8,034 nt of DNA from an uncultured Planctomycetaceae bacterium (GTDB lineage: Bacteria > Planctomycetota > Planctomycetia > Pirellulales > UBA1268): assembly GCA_937900985.1 (NCBI GenBank), contig CALCGM010000584.1, forward strand, positions 1 through 8,034, in the 5' to 3' direction. How positions within the stretch are numbered: the first letter of the stretch is position 1; each line of letters starts with the position of its first letter. Made by a program: the position numbers and the translations under genes. The notes below the pieces were generated by a model that was not told the origin of the DNA, did no database searches, and saw nothing but the letters and a program-made list of their open reading frames with translations. Below are positions 6,505 to 8,034 of the stretch, in pieces.

Positions 6505-7437
6505 TCAGCTGGTTTCGGGCATGAATGTGGGCATCACCACGCCGCTGGGAGCCTGCCATGAGCCGCGAACCTGGGCGACGTGGAGCTCACAGTTGCGAGC
6601 GCCCCAGCGGTAGAGCTCCTGCACGAGCGCGTCGGCTTCAACCGGCACCAGCCAGACGGGGCAGCCGCCACGGTGATGGTTGAGCTCGGCCCGAATCAGG
6701 GCCGCGGCATGCTCCTGCGTTCGCATCACGCCGGGGCCGAGCATGGTGCTGCCCGGGTGCTTGACCGACACGAGGAAGCCATCGATGCCCTCGCCGTTGG
6801 CCGCGTCGATCACCGACACATGCCAGACGCCGTTGGGATTGTCGAGAAAGTAGCGGTGGTCGCCCGGACGCTCGATGTGGTGCAGCTCCTTCTCCAGCGC
6901 GACGATGGCTGCCAGGTCGGCGGCTGTGGCGTCGCGAACACGCTCGCCTCCTTGAACCTCGTGCATCGGGAGCCCCTCGCTGGGCACCTGCAGGAGCATG
7001 TCTTGAAACATCATGCGAGGCACGAAGCCGGCCCGCGTGTAGAGCGAAAAGGAGTCGAGGTTGAGAGCGCTCGACACCAGCCGGGTTGGGAGACCGGCAG
7101 CATCGGCCCGATCCGTGATGTCCGTGAGCAACCGGCGGGCGATGCCTTTGCCGAAGTGCGCGGGGTGGACGTTCATGATCCCCAGCGACATGTGGGTCGG
7201 CCGGGGATGGTAGAAGCAGGAGCCTGCCAGCTCGCCCGTGGTGTCGTCTGCGGCAACGACGCAGCAGCCAGGGTCGAGCGTTTCATACACGTCGCAAAAC
7301 AGCAGCGTGGCGTCGGGGGCGGCTGTGAAGATCGGCGGGCGGCCATGCGACTCATACCAGGCATTGGTCGAGCTGCGGATCAGGGCCGCCACCTCGTTCC
7401 AGTCGCCGGGCGTCATCGCTCGCACTGTATATCCCAT
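6505..7437 (-). CDS. Two-domain GNAT family N-acetyltransferase
   Basis: This 310-residue cytoplasmic protein is about twice the length of a single GNAT domain. The N-terminal domain (about 3-140) carries the acetyl-CoA-binding signature in IMNVHPAHFGKGIARRLL (87-104), with the pyrophosphate loop H94-F-G-K-G-I-A100, and the late SLYTRAGFVP block (131-140). The rest (about 165-300) starts with VRDATAADLAAIVALEKE, which again looks like the first strand and helix of a GNAT fold. It lacks an evident G-x-G/A loop, so it is probably a degenerate second domain for substrate binding. The acceptor cannot be inferred. The ATG at 7437 is chosen because GAGGTGG (complement of 7444-7450) lies six bases before it; the GTG at 7452 and ATG at 7443 fit this site poorly. 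The ferritin gene ends 32 bp upstream on the same strand, so the two are probably one transcription unit with GNAT second. Confidence 0.87.
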   Translation of the reverse strand: MGYTVRAMTPGDWNEVAALIRSSTNAWYESHGRPPIFTAAPDATLLFCDVYETLDPGCCVVAADDTTGELAGSCFYHPRPTHMSLGIMNVHPAHFGKGIARRLLTDITDRADAAGLPTRLVSSALNLDSFSLYTRAGFVPRMMFQDMLLQVPSEGLPMHEVQGGERVRDATAADLAAIVALEKELHHIERPGDHRYFLDNPNGVWHVSVIDAANGEGIDGFLVSVKHPGSTMLGPGVMRTQEHAAALIRAELNHHRGGCPVWLVPVEADALVQELYRWGARNCELHVAQVRGSWQAPSGVVMPTFMPETS

Positions 7438-7469
7438 GGCCATCCACCTCACGCAGTAGCCACCGCGAC

Positions 7470-7988
7470 TCAGCCGCCGTGGGCCTCTGCTTCGCGGGCA
7501 AGCTCCTGGTCGATCAGGATTAGGCCATGGCCATCGCCCCCGACGAGCGTGAGGCGATCATGGATGTCGTCGGCTTCCGCCGTGTCGGCGATCTGCTGCG
7601 GCACAAACTGCGTCAGGAAACTGTGGGTCAGGTGGTCGTTGTGTTTGTCGGCCAGGTCGATCAGGTCGTTCATCCGCTGCATGAGCTGGTGCTCCTGCGT
7701 GCGGACCATATCAAAGGCGTCGATGGGGCTGTCCCAGTCGCAGGCAGGAGCCTCAATGGTGGCAAACTTTGCCTGATAGTCGCGGTCGTTGAGGTAGTCG
7801 ACGAAAAGGTTCATGTGGGTCAGTTCGCCCGCCGCTTCGCCGCGAAACCACTTCGCCATCCCGGTCAGGCCCCGCACGCTCGCCCACGATGCCATCGAGA
7901 AATAGAGGAATCCGGCAGACGCCTCGATGCAGATCTGCTCGTTGAGGGCGTTGGCGACTTCGTCGTTGAGGGACTTGCGAAAGCTCAT
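7470..7988 (-). CDS. ftnA: Bacterial non-haem ferritin (FtnA-like)
   Basis: This 172-residue protein aligns along its full length with E. coli FtnA as I recall it. It would assemble into a 24-subunit cage that oxidises Fe(II) and stores Fe(III) in the cytoplasm. The ferroxidase ligands are found in place: E22 (FtnA E17), E55 and H58 in GELTHM (E50, H53), E99 (E94) and Q132 (Q127). The sixth, FtnA E130, is Asp at 135. The extra FtnA iron site C is not kept: FtnA E49, E126 and E129 correspond to G54, Q131 and A134. The end block GLILIDQELA matches the GLYFIDKELS of FtnA. A haem-binding Met as in bacterioferritin is not evident, so the non-haem class is preferred. GGAG lies eight bases before the ATG at 7988. 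Only 46 bp of upstream sequence are visible and no promoter or Fur box can be supported there. The GNAT gene follows after 32 bp. Confidence 0.93.
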   Translation of the reverse strand: MSFRKSLNDEVANALNEQICIEASAGFLYFSMASWASVRGLTGMAKWFRGEAAGELTHMNLFVDYLNDRDYQAKFATIEAPACDWDSPIDAFDMVRTQEHQLMQRMNDLIDLADKHNDHLTHSFLTQFVPQQIADTAEADDIHDRLTLVGGDGHGLILIDQELAREAEAHGG

Positions 7989-8034
7989 GGGAGCGGCTCC
8001 GAGGTATGGAAGAAACTGCGAGTCAGTCTTAGGC

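Noticed and set aside
6580..7776. 398-codon plus-strand open frame antisense to GNAT and ferritin
   Set aside because: Both opposite-strand genes have clear family motifs and ribosome sites. The plus-strand translation has no recognisable domain and turns Ser/Arg-rich in its last third, as expected of a shadow frame in GC-rich DNA.
7989..8034. Search for a Fur box or promoter upstream of the ferritin gene
   Set aside because: Only 46 bases are visible and none resemble the AT-rich Fur consensus or a -35/-10 pair, so nothing can be claimed.

Overview
The window is GC-rich, densely coding chromosomal DNA, most probably from a member of the Planctomycetota (Pirellulales-like). The inference rests on three things: two secreted Cys-type S1 sulfatases back to back, an outer-membrane-type barrel protein of a style common in that phylum, and start sites that often lack a Shine-Dalgarno sequence. 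No rRNA, tRNA or other marker gene is present, so the assignment is from gene content only. I found no mobile element, CRISPR array, RNA gene or phage gene.

Layout, left to right. (1) A minus-strand M13 (neprilysin/PepO-like) metallopeptidase is cut by the left edge, so only its N-terminal 307 residues are present. (2) A small single-domain cupin lies on the same strand just upstream of it. (3) A plus-strand DUF2293 protein is divergent from the cupin; the 93 bp between them carry two short inverted repeats. (4) After a convergent gap with nested hairpins comes a minus-strand iduronate-2-sulfatase-like enzyme. (5) Divergent from it across 135 bp is a plus-strand arylsulfatase/GalNAc-6-sulfatase-like enzyme with a plausible sigma70-type promoter. 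(6) Downstream on the same strand is a secreted beta-barrel-like outer-membrane protein. (7) Convergent to that, a two-gene minus-strand unit encodes a bacterial ferritin followed after 32 bp by a two-domain GNAT acetyltransferase.

How the genes may work together. The sulfatases and the barrel protein could form a small sulfated-polysaccharide module: export by Sec, desulfation outside the cytoplasm, and a barrel in the outer membrane. The window holds no glycoside hydrolase, lyase, SusC/D pair, anti-sigma factor or sulfatase-maturating enzyme, so the polysaccharide role is an inference from family knowledge. Ferritin and GNAT look like one transcription unit for iron storage plus an unknown acylation. 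The cupin, M13 peptidase and DUF2293 protein have no evident link to either unit.

I see nothing here that is clearly a new biological system. The items most worth a second look are the divergent sulfatase pair with its barrel neighbour, the altered metal ligands of the ferritin, the uncharacterised DUF2293 protein with its dyad-containing upstream region, and the two-domain GNAT linked to ferritin.
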